Positions 8,387 to 17,187 are shown, counted from the first letter of the stretch. The stretch: 64,000 nt of DNA from Egibacter rhizosphaerae (GCF_004322855.1 NZ_CP036402.1:2232001-2296000); one strand, 5' to 3'. Notes: generated by a model from the sequence alone, not told the origin. Numbers and translations: made by a program.

Positions 8387-10158
8387 CAGCGTGCCTCCCG
8401 AGCGAGGATGCGATCGACGAGCTCGCCGGGTCGGAAGGGCACGCCGTCGTAGCGCAGCACGCCGCGCAGCCGCGGCCCCGCGGAGGTCGCGGCGGCGAGC
8501 ACGTCGCGGTACTGCCCGGTCGCGTTGTGCTCGACGACGTAGACCCGCTCGCAGCGCTCGACGAACGCGGTCGTGTCGTCGGTGACCGGCGAGAGAGTGC
8601 GGGGCTGTAGGCACCGGACCGCATGACCCCGGTCGGCCAGCCGTTCGGCGGCCTCGGCGATCACCCCGGTCTGCATCCCGAAGCCGACGAGCCCGACCGG
8701 CGCGGCCTCGTCGCCCCACGTCCGCCCGGACGGCAGGTGCGGGCGCACCGCGTCGAGCTTGCGGGCGCGCTTGTCGACCATCGCTTCCCGGTTGCGCGGC
8801 TTGGTGGTCACCAGGCCCCACTCGTCGCGCTCGTTGCCGGTGACCAGGCTCTGTCCGCCGGGCACCCCGAACACCGCGTACGGCGAGACGCCGTCCTCGG
8901 TCCGCAGGTAGCGGCGGTACTCACCGGCCTCGGCGAGCTCGCCGTCGGTGAGCACCCGGTGGCGGTCGATGCGGACCCCGTCGAGGTCGAGCGGGACGAC
9001 GTCGGTCTGATCCTGGGAGACGACCTGGTCGAGGGCGAGATAGACCGGGCCCTGGAGACGGTCGGCGAGGTTCACCGCGAGCACGCCGAGCTCGAACGCG
9101 TCGACCGGGTCACCGGGAGCGAGCACGACCCGTGGGAAGTCCCCGGACGCGCCGTTGACCATCATCCCGACGTCGGACTGCTCGGGCTTGGTCGGCATTC
9201 CCGTCGACGGGCCCGCCCGTTGCGAGTCGACGATGACCACCGGGATCTCGGCCGAGCCGGCGTGGGCCACGCCCTCCTGCATGAGCGCCGCGCCGGGCCC
9301 GCTCGTGGCGGTCATCGCCCGCGTCCCGGTCATCGCGGCGCCGAGCGCCATGTTGACCGCGGCGAGCTCGTCCTCGGCCTGCAGCGCGACGCCGTCGAAC
9401 TGCGGCAGCCACTTGGTGAGCGTCTCGAGGATCTCCGAGGCCGGCGTGATCGGGTAGCCGGCGAAGAACCGGCCGCCGGCCGCGACGAACCCCAGCGACA
9501 GCGCCTCGTTGCCGGAGATGAACATCCGCTGGCCGCGCTGGCCCGAGGCGATCTCCCAGGTCGCGCCGTCGGCGAGCGGGGCGAGCTCCTCGGCGTGGGC
9601 GAGGCCTTGGGTCATCGCCTCGACGTTCGCGTCCACCACCGCCGAGGGCAGCCGCGCGAGCCCGCGGCGCAGCGCGGCCTCGAGCTCCGTGGAGCCGATC
9701 CCGGCGACGTGGCCGACCAGCCCGAACGCGAGGCTGTTCTTGTACAGCTCGCGGCGCAGCTCACGGACCGCGAGCCGCCCGGAGGGGAGTTCGAGCACGG
9801 TGGCGCCGTCGGGGACCGCGACCTCGGGGAACGGGTCGTGGGAGGGGTCGTAGAGCACGACCGCGTCGTCGGCGAGGTACGGGGCACCCTCGGTGACGGC
9901 CTCGGCGTCGAAGGCGATGAGCAGGTCGAAGTGGTCGCCGAGGCAGCGCCGGTCGGCGGTCGAGGCGCGCAGGAACGCGGCGGCGTGCCCGCCCTTGATC
10001 CGCGACTCGACGTTGCGGGCCTGGTAGAGGTGCAGGCCGCGCCGCCCGAAGAGGTCGGCCAGCAGGTTGACGAGGTTCAGCGACCCGTCGCCGCCCTGCC
10101 CGGCGACCATCACCGTGAGGTCGTCGACCTGCCGCGCGGTTGCTGTGGACGTGCTCAT
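8386..10158 (-). CDS. korA: 2-oxoacid:acceptor oxidoreductase, fused gamma-alpha subunit
   Basis: 590 aa. Residues 10-190 form the gamma domain (VAGQGGDGSLNLVNLLADLF, then RNVESRIKGGHAAAFLRAS). Residues about 200-580 form the alpha pyrimidine-binding domain (FISGNEALSLGFVAAGGRFF, YPITPASEILETL, QAEDELAAVNMALGAAMTGT, SGPGAALMQEG) and a C-terminal transketolase-like domain. This gamma-alpha fusion is the usual bacterial KorA architecture. It overlaps the upstream ferredoxin-like gene by 4 bp (ATGA) and the beta gene by one base, so the three are one operon. Confidence 0.88.
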   Translation of the reverse strand: MSTSTATARQVDDLTVMVAGQGGDGSLNLVNLLADLFGRRGLHLYQARNVESRIKGGHAAAFLRASTADRRCLGDHFDLLIAFDAEAVTEGAPYLADDAVVLYDPSHDPFPEVAVPDGATVLELPSGRLAVRELRRELYKNSLAFGLVGHVAGIGSTELEAALRRGLARLPSAVVDANVEAMTQGLAHAEELAPLADGATWEIASGQRGQRMFISGNEALSLGFVAAGGRFFAGYPITPASEILETLTKWLPQFDGVALQAEDELAAVNMALGAAMTGTRAMTATSGPGAALMQEGVAHAGSAEIPVVIVDSQRAGPSTGMPTKPEQSDVGMMVNGASGDFPRVVLAPGDPVDAFELGVLAVNLADRLQGPVYLALDQVVSQDQTDVVPLDLDGVRIDRHRVLTDGELAEAGEYRRYLRTEDGVSPYAVFGVPGGQSLVTGNERDEWGLVTTKPRNREAMVDKRARKLDAVRPHLPSGRTWGDEAAPVGLVGFGMQTGVIAEAAERLADRGHAVRCLQPRTLSPVTDDTTAFVERCERVYVVEHNATGQYRDVLAAATSAGPRLRGVLRYDGVPFRPGELVDRILAREAR

Positions 10159-11444
10159 CCCGACTCCCCCGCGCTGCCGGCGTCCGCCTCGGCCGGCGCG
10201 CCGGGCCCCTTGGTGTAGAAGGTCTTCGGGTCGACCCACCCGAGCTCCTCGCGCTCGGCGAGCGTCGGCATCTTCGCCGGCAGCGGGCGGTTGCGCTTCT
10301 TCTCGGCCGAGAGCTTGTGCAGCAACTCCTCGCCGCGCGGCTCGTCCTCGAGCGGGCGGGTCTCGAGCCAGCCGTCGTCGATCGCGGCCTGCAGCGACCG
10401 GTGCCCGGCCTCGGTGCGCACGAGCGTGTACGTCCAGCCGTCGAGGCCGATGCCGCCCGCGCCGATGTCGGCCTGCTCCCCCGAGTAGTCGAGACAGTAC
10501 AGGCAGGCAGGCCGCGCCCACTGGCGGTACTGCTTGAGGCTGGTGACAACCTTCTCGCCGTCGTCGAGCCGGACGACGACCTTGCCCTTGATGTTGATGT
10601 TGTCGATCCGCTCGGGTTCGACCTCGATCATCTCGCCGAGGCGCTGGATCGACTCGTGGGTGAAGGCCTCCGAGCAGAACAGCCCGATCGTGAGCGCGAC
10701 GTTGCGGCGGTACCAGGTGCTCATCGCCGAGCGGATGCTGCTGTTCTGCTGCAGCCGGATCCCGTCGATCTGGCAGGGCACGCCGACCGCGGCGACCGGG
10801 CGCACGTCGCGCTGCATCGCCTCCTCGAAGGCCAGCGTGTTCGGGGAGTAGGTGTAGCGCGAGGCCGAGCAGGTCAGCACGTCCTCGGCCGTGGTCGCGA
10901 GCTTGTGTCGGCCGATCTGGTTGTTCTCGGGCAGCGTGTCCCCGACGATCGCGCCCTGCCACGCGCCCCGCTCGAGCCCGTGGATCAGCAGCGTCGAGAC
11001 CAGGCCGCCGTCCTGGGCGCCCTCGAGGATCTCCGGCCTCGTGGCCCGCGTGTACAGCGCGTAGGAGTACGGCCCGTAGCCCTCGTCGACGCAGTCGTCG
11101 CGGTAGTCCACGAGATCGGGCGCGTCCTTGTCGGGCGGGCGCAGCACCGGGCACACCTCGGTGCAGAGCACGCACCACACGCACGCGCCGGTACGCGTGT
11201 CGACGGGGCGTTCGTCGATGTAGTCGAACACGTCCACGGGGCAGACCGTGACGCATGCCGCGCAGCCGATGCACCGCCCCGCGTGCACGACCTCGTCCAT
11301 GAGGAGATCCACCGCACGGAAGCCGCCGCGGTTCAGCTCGGACCGCCAGGCGTAGGCCCACTCGTTCGGGTCGTCGGCCTCCTCGAGCAGCTGGTGGTAG
11401 CGCTCGCGCACCTGCTCGAGACGTGAACTCGCCGCACCGCTCAT
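10155..11444 (-). CDS. FrhB-like iron-sulfur protein (Coenzyme F420 hydrogenase/dehydrogenase beta family)
   Basis: 429 aa from ATG 11444. Residues about 55-110 are a two-cluster ferredoxin: CIGCAACVTVCPVDVF and CVWCVLCTEVCPVL. The rest is an FrhB N- plus C-terminal domain pair (EILEGAQDGGLVSTLL, AAVGVPCQIDGIRLQQ, NINIKGKVVVRL, CLYCLDYSGEQADI), the fold that binds flavin and in some members reduces F420. It is the first gene of the operon with korA and korB, so it most likely takes electrons from the 2-oxoacid oxidoreductase and passes them to F420 or another acceptor. That coupling is inferred from position. GGGAG lies upstream of the start. Confidence 0.85.
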   Translation of the reverse strand: MSGAASSRLEQVRERYHQLLEEADDPNEWAYAWRSELNRGGFRAVDLLMDEVVHAGRCIGCAACVTVCPVDVFDYIDERPVDTRTGACVWCVLCTEVCPVLRPPDKDAPDLVDYRDDCVDEGYGPYSYALYTRATRPEILEGAQDGGLVSTLLIHGLERGAWQGAIVGDTLPENNQIGRHKLATTAEDVLTCSASRYTYSPNTLAFEEAMQRDVRPVAAVGVPCQIDGIRLQQNSSIRSAMSTWYRRNVALTIGLFCSEAFTHESIQRLGEMIEVEPERIDNINIKGKVVVRLDDGEKVVTSLKQYRQWARPACLYCLDYSGEQADIGAGGIGLDGWTYTLVRTEAGHRSLQAAIDDGWLETRPLEDEPRGEELLHKLSAEKKRNRPLPAKMPTLAEREELGWVDPKTFYTKGPGAPAEADAGSAGESG

Positions 11445-11480
11445 GGCTCCGCGCTCCCGAGGGTCGGGATGGCCACCCTG

Positions 11481-11508
11481 GTGTCCGACATCGTAGTGGT
11501 TCGGACAC
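11481..11508. promoter_or_regulatory. Inverted repeat upstream of the oxidoreductase operon
   Basis: GTGTCCGA (11481-11488) and TCGGACAC (11501-11508) are exact reverse complements separated by 12 bp, centred about 50 bp upstream of the first operon start (11444). The size fits a dimeric repressor or activator site. The regulator is unknown. Confidence 0.45.
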
Positions 11509-11602
11509 GCGAGCGGTGAATCCGAGCACTCAGGATGCACTTACCTGCTTGACCTCATAAGCACAGGATGTTGTGCGTACACCTCAGGAGCAGGAGTCGC
11601 AC

Positions 11603-12385
11603 ATGCGGATCGATCTCCGCGAACGAAGCGCGCTGGTCACGGGCTCGACGGCCGGCATCGGGTACGCGACCACGCTCGGCCTCGCCGAGTCGGGTGCGCG
11701 GGTGATCGTGAACGGCCGCGAGCCCGACCGCGTCCATGAGGCCGCCAAGACCCTCCGGGAGGCGACGGGCAACGACGAGGTCACGGGGATCACTGCCGAT
11801 CTCGGCACGGCCGAGGGCTGCGCACGAGCCATCGAGGAGGCCCCGGACGTCGACGTGCTCGTGAACAACGCGGGCGTGTTCGGGCCGCAGCCGTTCGCGC
11901 AGATCCCCGACGAGGAGTGGCAGCGCTTCTTCGACGTCAACGTGATGAGCGGGGTGCGGCTCGCGCGCCACCACGTGCCGCGCATGGTCGCGCGGGGATG
12001 GGGGCGGGTCGTCTTCGTGAGCAGTGAGTCCGCGCAGCAGATCCCGGCGGAGATGGTGCACTACGGAGCGACGAAGACCGCTCAGGTCGGGATCGCCGAG
12101 TCCTACCCGGCGAGCGGGGTGACCGTGAACTCTGTACTGCCCGGACCCACTCGTTCGGAGGGCATCCAGGCGTTCATGGGCAGCCTCGCCGAGCAGCAGG
12201 GCGTCTCCCTCGAGCAGTTCGAGGCCGACTTCATCGCGAACGAGCGGCCGGCCTCGGTGATCCGCCGGCTCTCGACCCCGGAGGAGGTGGCCGCCATGAT
12301 CATGTTCGTCTGCTCCGAGCAGGCCTCCTCGGTGACCGGGTCGGCCCTCCGCGTGGACGGGGGCGTGGACCGGTCGGTGTTCTGA
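11603..12385 (+). CDS. Short-chain dehydrogenase/reductase
   Basis: 260 aa. NAD(P)-binding TGSTAGIG (residues about 13-20), NNAG, the catalytic serine in FVSSESAQQ, YxxxK as YGATK, and the C-terminal VTGSALRVDGG. CAGGAG lies 6 bases before ATG 11603. The loop between YGATK and VTVNSVLPGPT is about four residues shorter than usual in this subfamily, as if one helical turn were lost, which could affect folding. Substrate unknown. It converges on the sugar-kinase gene, and a GC-rich palindrome lies between them. Confidence 0.82.
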   Translation: MRIDLRERSALVTGSTAGIGYATTLGLAESGARVIVNGREPDRVHEAAKTLREATGNDEVTGITADLGTAEGCARAIEEAPDVDVLVNNAGVFGPQPFAQIPDEEWQRFFDVNVMSGVRLARHHVPRMVARGWGRVVFVSSESAQQIPAEMVHYGATKTAQVGIAESYPASGVTVNSVLPGPTRSEGIQAFMGSLAEQQGVSLEQFEADFIANERPASVIRRLSTPEEVAAMIMFVCSEQASSVTGSALRVDGGVDRSVF

Positions 12386-12427
12386 CCCGTCCCACATCCC
12401 GCCGGCGAGCCTCCCCACTCGGCGGCG

Positions 12428-12441
12428 CCCGCCCGGGCGGG
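12428..12441. terminator. GC palindrome between convergent genes
   Basis: CCCGCCCGGGCGGG is a perfect 14-bp palindrome in the 109-bp gap between the convergent SDR (stop 12385) and FGGY kinase (stop 12495) genes. This is a reasonable place for a bidirectional hairpin terminator, though no U-run follows. Confidence 0.35.
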
Positions 12442-12494
12442 GGCGTGTGCGCCATTGGGCATCATCCCGCCCAGACGCGGTGAGGGCGTCGCCG

Positions 12495-14018
12495 TCAGCC
12501 CCCGCCCTGCTCGACCGCGGCGGACAGCTTCGCGAACGCGCCGGCGAGCCCTTCCCGCAGCTCCGCGTACGCGTCGCGGTAGGGGACGTAGGCGGCGCGC
12601 CGCTGCGCGTCGGGCTCGAACGCCTCGCGGGCCCCCTGCCACGCGCGCGCGGTGCCGGTGAGGTCGTCGACGTAGCCCGTGGCCGCTCCCGCGACGAGCG
12701 CATTGCCGAGCATCGCGGCCTCCTGCCGCGACGTGGGGTGCCACGTGACTCCGGAAACGTCCGCCTTGATCTGGTTCCAGAGGTCCGACTTCGCCCCACC
12801 CCCGAGGGCGCGCGCGTCGTGCACCTCCTGACCGGTGCCGCGGATGAGGTCGACCCACTCGGCGTACTCGAAGGCGATGCCCTCGAGGATCGCCCGGAAC
12901 ATGTGCCCGCGGTCGTGACCACTCGTGAGGCCGATCCACGCGCTGCGCTCCCGGGGCCGCGGCGGGAGGACACCACCCTGGAAGCTCGGGAACCACAGCA
13001 GACCTCCGGCGCCCGGCCCCGCCGCCGCGGCCATCGCGTTGAGCTGCTCCAACGGGTCGCCTCCGTCGGCGAGGTCGCCCGCCAGCTCGTCGCGGAACCA
13101 GCGCAGCGCGAAGCCGCCACCGTTGATGAAGGCGAGCGCGATGTAGAGGCCGGGCACGACGGCCGGGAAGAGGCTCAGCGTCTGGTGCGCGGTGTCCGGT
13201 CGCCAGTCGTCGGTGCAGACCGCGAAGACGCTGGCCGTCCCCGCCGAGTCGTACGCCTCACCCGGGGTCACGACGCCCGCCCCGAGCGCCGCGGCGATCT
13301 GGTCCCCGGCTCCCGCGGCGATCGGTACGCCCGTCGGCAGTCCGGTCTGCTCCGCCGCCGCAGCGGTCACGTGGCCGATCACCTCGGTCGGGGGCACGAT
13401 GCGCGGCAGCACCCGCTTCTCGGCGTCGAACAGCCCGACCAGTTCGTCCGACCACGCGCCGTTCACGGTGTCGGACAGGTTCGAGAAACCCGTACACGTG
13501 AGGTCGAGGTAGGCGTCGTCCCCGGAGAGCCCCCCGAGGCGCCCGGCGACGTAGGTGTGCGGGACAACGTAGCAGTGCGTCCGGGCCAGCTCCTCGGGTC
13601 GTTCCGACTGCCACCACAGCAGCTTCGGCCCGTGGGAGTACGTCGGGGGACACCCGGACAACTCGACCACGCGTCGAGCGTGCCGGTTCATCAACTCGAT
13701 GAAGGGCGCGCAGCGCTGATCGAGCCACGAGTCGTACCTCGTCGCCGGCGCGTGGTCGGCATCGACGAACCCCAGCCCCGACATCTGCCCCGAGAACGCG
13801 ACGCCCGCCACCTCGCTCGAGTCGACCTCCGCCAGCGCCCGCCTCATCGTCCGGTGCGCCGAGGCCTCGATGTCCGCGAAGTCCTGCTCCACCTCGCCGG
13901 GGCGCGGATGCAGGAGCTCGACCTCCTCGGAGGCCTCGCTCAGGATCTCTCCACGGTCGCTGACGACCCCCGCCTTGGTCCCGGTCGTGCCCAGGTCACA
14001 TCCCACGAACAGGGCCAT
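12495..14018 (-). CDS. FGGY-family carbohydrate kinase (xylulokinase-like)
   Basis: 507 aa, normal family length. The phosphate-binding start is FVGCDLGTTGTKAGVVSDRG. The catalytic aspartate is in YDSWLDQRC (about residue 99), the second phosphate segment is GAGDQIAAALGAG, and the adenosine motif is ALGGGAKSDLWNQI (about 405-418). It phosphorylates a sugar, polyol or sugar acid. The neighbouring dehydrogenases and KDPG aldolase suggest a sugar-acid or polyol route, but the substrate cannot be named. It is the last minus-strand gene of the catabolic cluster and has its own 160-bp upstream region with a direct repeat. Confidence 0.85.
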   Translation of the reverse strand: MALFVGCDLGTTGTKAGVVSDRGEILSEASEEVELLHPRPGEVEQDFADIEASAHRTMRRALAEVDSSEVAGVAFSGQMSGLGFVDADHAPATRYDSWLDQRCAPFIELMNRHARRVVELSGCPPTYSHGPKLLWWQSERPEELARTHCYVVPHTYVAGRLGGLSGDDAYLDLTCTGFSNLSDTVNGAWSDELVGLFDAEKRVLPRIVPPTEVIGHVTAAAAEQTGLPTGVPIAAGAGDQIAAALGAGVVTPGEAYDSAGTASVFAVCTDDWRPDTAHQTLSLFPAVVPGLYIALAFINGGGFALRWFRDELAGDLADGGDPLEQLNAMAAAAGPGAGGLLWFPSFQGGVLPPRPRERSAWIGLTSGHDRGHMFRAILEGIAFEYAEWVDLIRGTGQEVHDARALGGGAKSDLWNQIKADVSGVTWHPTSRQEAAMLGNALVAGAATGYVDDLTGTARAWQGAREAFEPDAQRRAAYVPYRDAYAELREGLAGAFAKLSAAVEQGGG

Positions 14019-14117
14019 GGTGCGTCCTTTCCCCGTCGCTCAGGCCAGCCACCGGCGTCGCGTTCGGTCCGGCGCGGGTCGCGGAACCCGAACCGCGGAC
14101 GGCGGAATGCAGGTTCG

Positions 14118-14155
14118 CACTTGTCGCTTCTCCTTACAAGAGGACGACACTTGTC
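14118..14155. promoter_or_regulatory. CACTTGTC direct repeat upstream of kinase
   Basis: CACTTGTC occurs at 14118-14125 and 14148-14155, start-to-start 30 bp (about three helical turns), roughly 100 bp upstream of the kinase start (14018). TTACAAG at 14134-14140 pairs with the first copy as an inverted repeat. A plausible activator or repressor site; the protein is unknown. Confidence 0.3.
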
Positions 14156-14177
14156 CCTCGCGAACGTGACGGCCGTT

Positions 14178-15145
14178 TCAGCCCGGCCGAACGATCGTCT
14201 TGAGCGCGGAGCCGGCCGGCCCGTTCGCCAAGCGGTCCGGCACCTCATCCAGACCGACCTGCTCCACCGGCAGTCGCTCGAGCGGCACGAGTCCCCTGGC
14301 CACGAGTTCCAATCCTGGCAGGTAGTGCTTGAGCGCCGACCCGGTCGAGCCCACGAGCGTGAGGTGGCGGTAGTGGACGAGGTTCGCGTCGACCGGCGCG
14401 CCTCCGGGCGTGCCCGCGAGCGCGTGCACGCCGCCCCCGACCGCGACGCGCTCGAGGGCCCACGTCAGCGGTTCGGCCCCGGGAGCGCTCAGACGGCGAT
14501 CCGCGGCTGCACCCCGAGGGCCTCGGCGGGATCGTCGTCGGGGCCGATCGCGGCGTCGGCCCCGAGCTCGGCCGCGAGGTGCCGGCGCTCGGGAGAGCGT
14601 TGCATCACGACGACGCGGGCCCCCAGCGCCTGGAGCACCCACGTGCTGATGATCCCCATCGCGCCCGCACCGATGACGAGTGCGGCATCGCCCTCGGTGG
14701 CGCCGAGCATGTCGGCCGCGTGCCAACAGCACGCCACCGGCTCCAGTAGGGCTCCCTGATCGGCGGCCAGCTCGCCCAGGTCGACGAGCCGGTCCTCGCG
14801 GACGGCGACCCGTTCGGCCAGGGCCCCGTCGGCCTGGAGACCGACCGAGTAGCGCGCGTGACAGCGGTTGTCCCACCCGTCGGCGCACAGCTTGCAGGCG
14901 CGGCAGGGAACCTCGGGGTGGACACCCACGAGCCGCCCGTCCTCGTCACGAAGCACCATCTCGTGGCCGAGGATTCGGGGTTCGGAGGCCCCGCGCGCGA
15001 ACCACTTCCGATCGGTCGCGCAGATCGACGCGCGCTCCACCTGCAGCACGCGCCAGTCGGCGTCGACGACCTCGGGGACCGGGAGCTCGCGGACGACGGC
15101 CTGACCCGGGCCCTCAAGGCGGACGGCGCGCATGGTCGGCGGCAT
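14178..15145 (-). pseudogene. Zinc-dependent alcohol dehydrogenase, single-base frameshift
   Basis: The first 218 codons (from ATG 15145) read as a medium-chain zinc dehydrogenase: HEMVLRDEDGRLVGV, the structural-zinc cysteines in VPCRACKLCADGWDNRC, LLEPVACCWHAADML, and the NAD loop VIGAGAMGIIS. The frame then stops at 14489. The next frame continues the same protein (PGAEPLTWALERVAVGGG, LVGSTGSALKHYLPG, ending SALKTIVRPG) to 14178. Loss of one base near 14490 explains this; a sequencing error would look the same. Together about 322 residues, slightly short for the family. It lies between the regulator-aldolase and the kinase and probably oxidised a polyol or sugar. Confidence 0.75.
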
Positions 15146-15208
15146 CGGCGCTCCTCTGCCGGGCCAGAGAGGAACGATCCGTCACCCAGCCTCCGCGGAT
15201 CAGATATG

Positions 15209-15220
15209 CCTGTACGGACA
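15209..15220. promoter_or_regulatory. TGTACGG operator-like site upstream of alcohol dehydrogenase
   Basis: CCTGTACGGACA, containing the imperfect palindrome TGTACGGACA, lies 66 bp upstream of the dehydrogenase start and 34 bp after the gntR-aldolase stop. The TGTAYGG core recurs at 17078-17084 (minus) and 19661-19667 in other intergenic stretches of the same cluster. It is a candidate site for the cluster's GntR protein. Confidence 0.4.
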
Positions 15221-15250
15221 ACAGTAGCGTTGCGCGGAGTGGGGACCCTG

Positions 15251-16786
15251 TCAAGCTGCCTCAGTGTCGGGCAGGGTGCGAACGAGATCCTGGGTGCGGC
15301 GCAGGAGCTCCGCGCCGTCGCCCCGCTCGACCGCGTCGACGGGGGAGAGCGCGGTGCCCACGTTGACCGCGTGCGCGCCGGCGGCCAGGTAGTCCGCGGC
15401 ATTCGTCGCGTCGATCCCTCCCGAGGGCATGATCGGCACGTACGGCAGCGGCCCGGCGAGATCCTTGAGGTATGACGGTCCCAGCACCCCAGCGGGGAAG
15501 AGCTTCACGGCTGCCCGCGTCGCCTGCCAGGACCGGAGGAGCTCGGACGGCGTGAAGCCCGCCAGCACGACCGGGACCCGGCCGTCGACCGCGTCCACGA
15601 TCTCGGGAACGTTGGCGGGCGCCACGAGGAACTCCGCACCCCCCGCCACCGCCTTCCGTGCCTCCTCGCGGGTGACCACGGTCCCCGCCCCGACCACGAC
15701 GCCCTCGACCTCGCGCGCCTGGTCGATCGCCTCCAGTGCGTTGGCACCCGTCAGCGTGAACTCGACGACCCGGACACCACCGTCGCGCAGGCCTTCGGCC
15801 AGGGCCTGCGGGTCGCCGTAGACGGGCGCGCGCAGAACCGCGACCACCGGCGCGGACGCGAACGCCTCCGTGACCAGCTCGGCCCAGGCCGTGGGGGGCA
15901 CGGCCGTTGGCTCGGGCTCACCTCGCTCCTGGTCGTCGTGCGGTGTGGTGGCCCTGGGCGGGCCGGAGGGCCGTGCCTCGAAGACCCGGTCCGGCACGGG
16001 ACGCATGCCCCGGCTCGGTGAGATGTCGATCTCGAAGGCGGTCCGGTCCCCCCGGTGCCATGCGTCGAACCACTCGAAGGGATCCCCGTCCTCCGCGTAG
16101 GTGGCCGAACGCAGCAGGAGCAGACTGGCGCCCTCCTCGACCTCGAGCAGCTCGGCGAGGACCGGATCGGCGGGCACGGCCTCGACCGTGCGGCTCCCGT
16201 GGGCGACCCGCAGCCCGTACTCCTGCTCGGCGAACGCGTACAGGGACTTGTCCTCGAGGTCCTGCTGCTCGAGGCCGGGCATGCGGTCCTCGGCGACGTA
16301 CGTCGTCACCACCGAGAGCGGCTTCCCGTTCACGGTCCGGAGCCGGTCCACGCGAAAGCCCCCGGTCGCACCGAGGAACTCCTGCACGTCCACGGGCAGC
16401 GTCTTGACCCGCTCCTGCCGGAGCACCCGCGTGCGCATCTCCAGACCCGCCGCCGTGAGCTCGTCATGGAGCCCCGTCGGGCTGGGCACGAACCTCCCGT
16501 GGAACTTCCGCTCGGCAACGAAGCTGCCTCGGCCTCGTTGCGTGTAGATGAGGCCCGCCGACGCCAGGCTCGACAAGGCCTGACGGACGACGCTGCGGGC
16601 GACGCTGTAGCGGTCGGCGAGCTCTCCTTCCGAGGGGAGCTTGTCGCCCGGCGAGAGACGGCCGCTCTCGAACTCGTCGCGCAGACGCCGCTCCAGCTGG
16701 TGATACAGCGGGATCGGCGACTCCCGGTCGATGAGGACCTCATCGGCCGGGCCGGGCTCGCTCCGTGCTTCGAGTTCCTCGGTCAT
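15251..16786 (-). CDS. GntR/UTRA transcription regulator fused to KDPG aldolase
   Basis: 511 aa in one uninterrupted frame from ATG 16786 (AGGGG upstream). Residues 18-85: GntR winged helix (PLYHQLERRLRDEFESG, LPSEGELADRYSVARSVVRQ, GLIYTQRGRGSFV). Residues about 95-245: UTRA effector domain. Residues about 250-298: a polar, proline-rich linker. Residues about 300-505: KDPG/KHG aldolase, with the catalytic glutamate in VVEFTLTGAN, VVGAGTVVTREEA, the Schiff-base lysine in AVKLFPAG, and MPSGGIDATNAADYLAAGA. Each half alone is a normal full-length family member. Known chemistry: cleavage of 2-keto-3-deoxy-6-phosphogluconate to pyruvate and glyceraldehyde-3-phosphate. I know of no described fusion of this kind; control by substrate or product is inferred. 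Confidence 0.88.
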   Translation of the reverse strand: MTEELEARSEPGPADEVLIDRESPIPLYHQLERRLRDEFESGRLSPGDKLPSEGELADRYSVARSVVRQALSSLASAGLIYTQRGRGSFVAERKFHGRFVPSPTGLHDELTAAGLEMRTRVLRQERVKTLPVDVQEFLGATGGFRVDRLRTVNGKPLSVVTTYVAEDRMPGLEQQDLEDKSLYAFAEQEYGLRVAHGSRTVEAVPADPVLAELLEVEEGASLLLLRSATYAEDGDPFEWFDAWHRGDRTAFEIDISPSRGMRPVPDRVFEARPSGPPRATTPHDDQERGEPEPTAVPPTAWAELVTEAFASAPVVAVLRAPVYGDPQALAEGLRDGGVRVVEFTLTGANALEAIDQAREVEGVVVGAGTVVTREEARKAVAGGAEFLVAPANVPEIVDAVDGRVPVVLAGFTPSELLRSWQATRAAVKLFPAGVLGPSYLKDLAGPLPYVPIMPSGGIDATNAADYLAAGAHAVNVGTALSPVDAVERGDGAELLRRTQDLVRTLPDTEAA

Positions 16787-17187
16787 CGGTTCATCACCCC
16801 TGCACAGGGGATCGGGATCCCCCGGTTCCATGGACGGTGCCACCACGGCGACCGCTCGGTTCGAGCCACCACCAACCGGAGCCGCTCGCACAGGTCCGGC
16901 ACCCGATGCTCGGCCTCGCCGAGTGGCGCGCACCGCGCTCGACGCCGACGGCGAGCATTCCCGCCCCGTCGCGCCGCATCTAACCCGTCTGGCGAACCCT
17001 CGAACACCGGGATGACCCCGAGGAACGGGGCACCATCCGGTGCACCAGCGAGGGGCATCCGAGGCGGGCTTGCCATACCGTACATGGTCCCCGCTGACCC
17101 GCCCGACGATCGCGTCGACCCGTCCCGCGCTCACGCACGCTCGATCGTGCGCGCTGAATCCGGCGAGGCCGGAACACGCGCACGGGT
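16787..17187. other. 401-bp gap between SDR and regulator-aldolase genes
   Basis: No convincing gene here. Frames are rich in arginine and proline with no family motif, including an in-frame extension of the regulator-aldolase that adds low-quality sequence. The gap contains the TGTACGG-type site at 17078-17084 and probably the promoter of the regulator-aldolase gene, which implies a long leader. Confidence 0.5.
17071..17087 (-). promoter_or_regulatory. TGTACGG operator-like site in leader of regulator-aldolase
   Basis: On the minus strand CCATGTACGGTATGGCA contains the core TGTACGG (17084-17078) shared with sites at 15211 and 19661. The flanks CCAT/ATGG make it partly palindromic. It lies about 290 bp upstream of the regulator-aldolase start and would suit autoregulation. 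Confidence 0.35.

Noticed and set aside
8623-10218. 531-codon plus-strand open frame
   Set aside because: Antisense to korA, whose gamma and alpha domains are well conserved.
12447-14759. 770-codon plus-strand open frame
   Set aside because: Antisense to the FGGY kinase and alcohol dehydrogenase; arginine/proline-rich and without family motifs, an effect of high GC at third positions.
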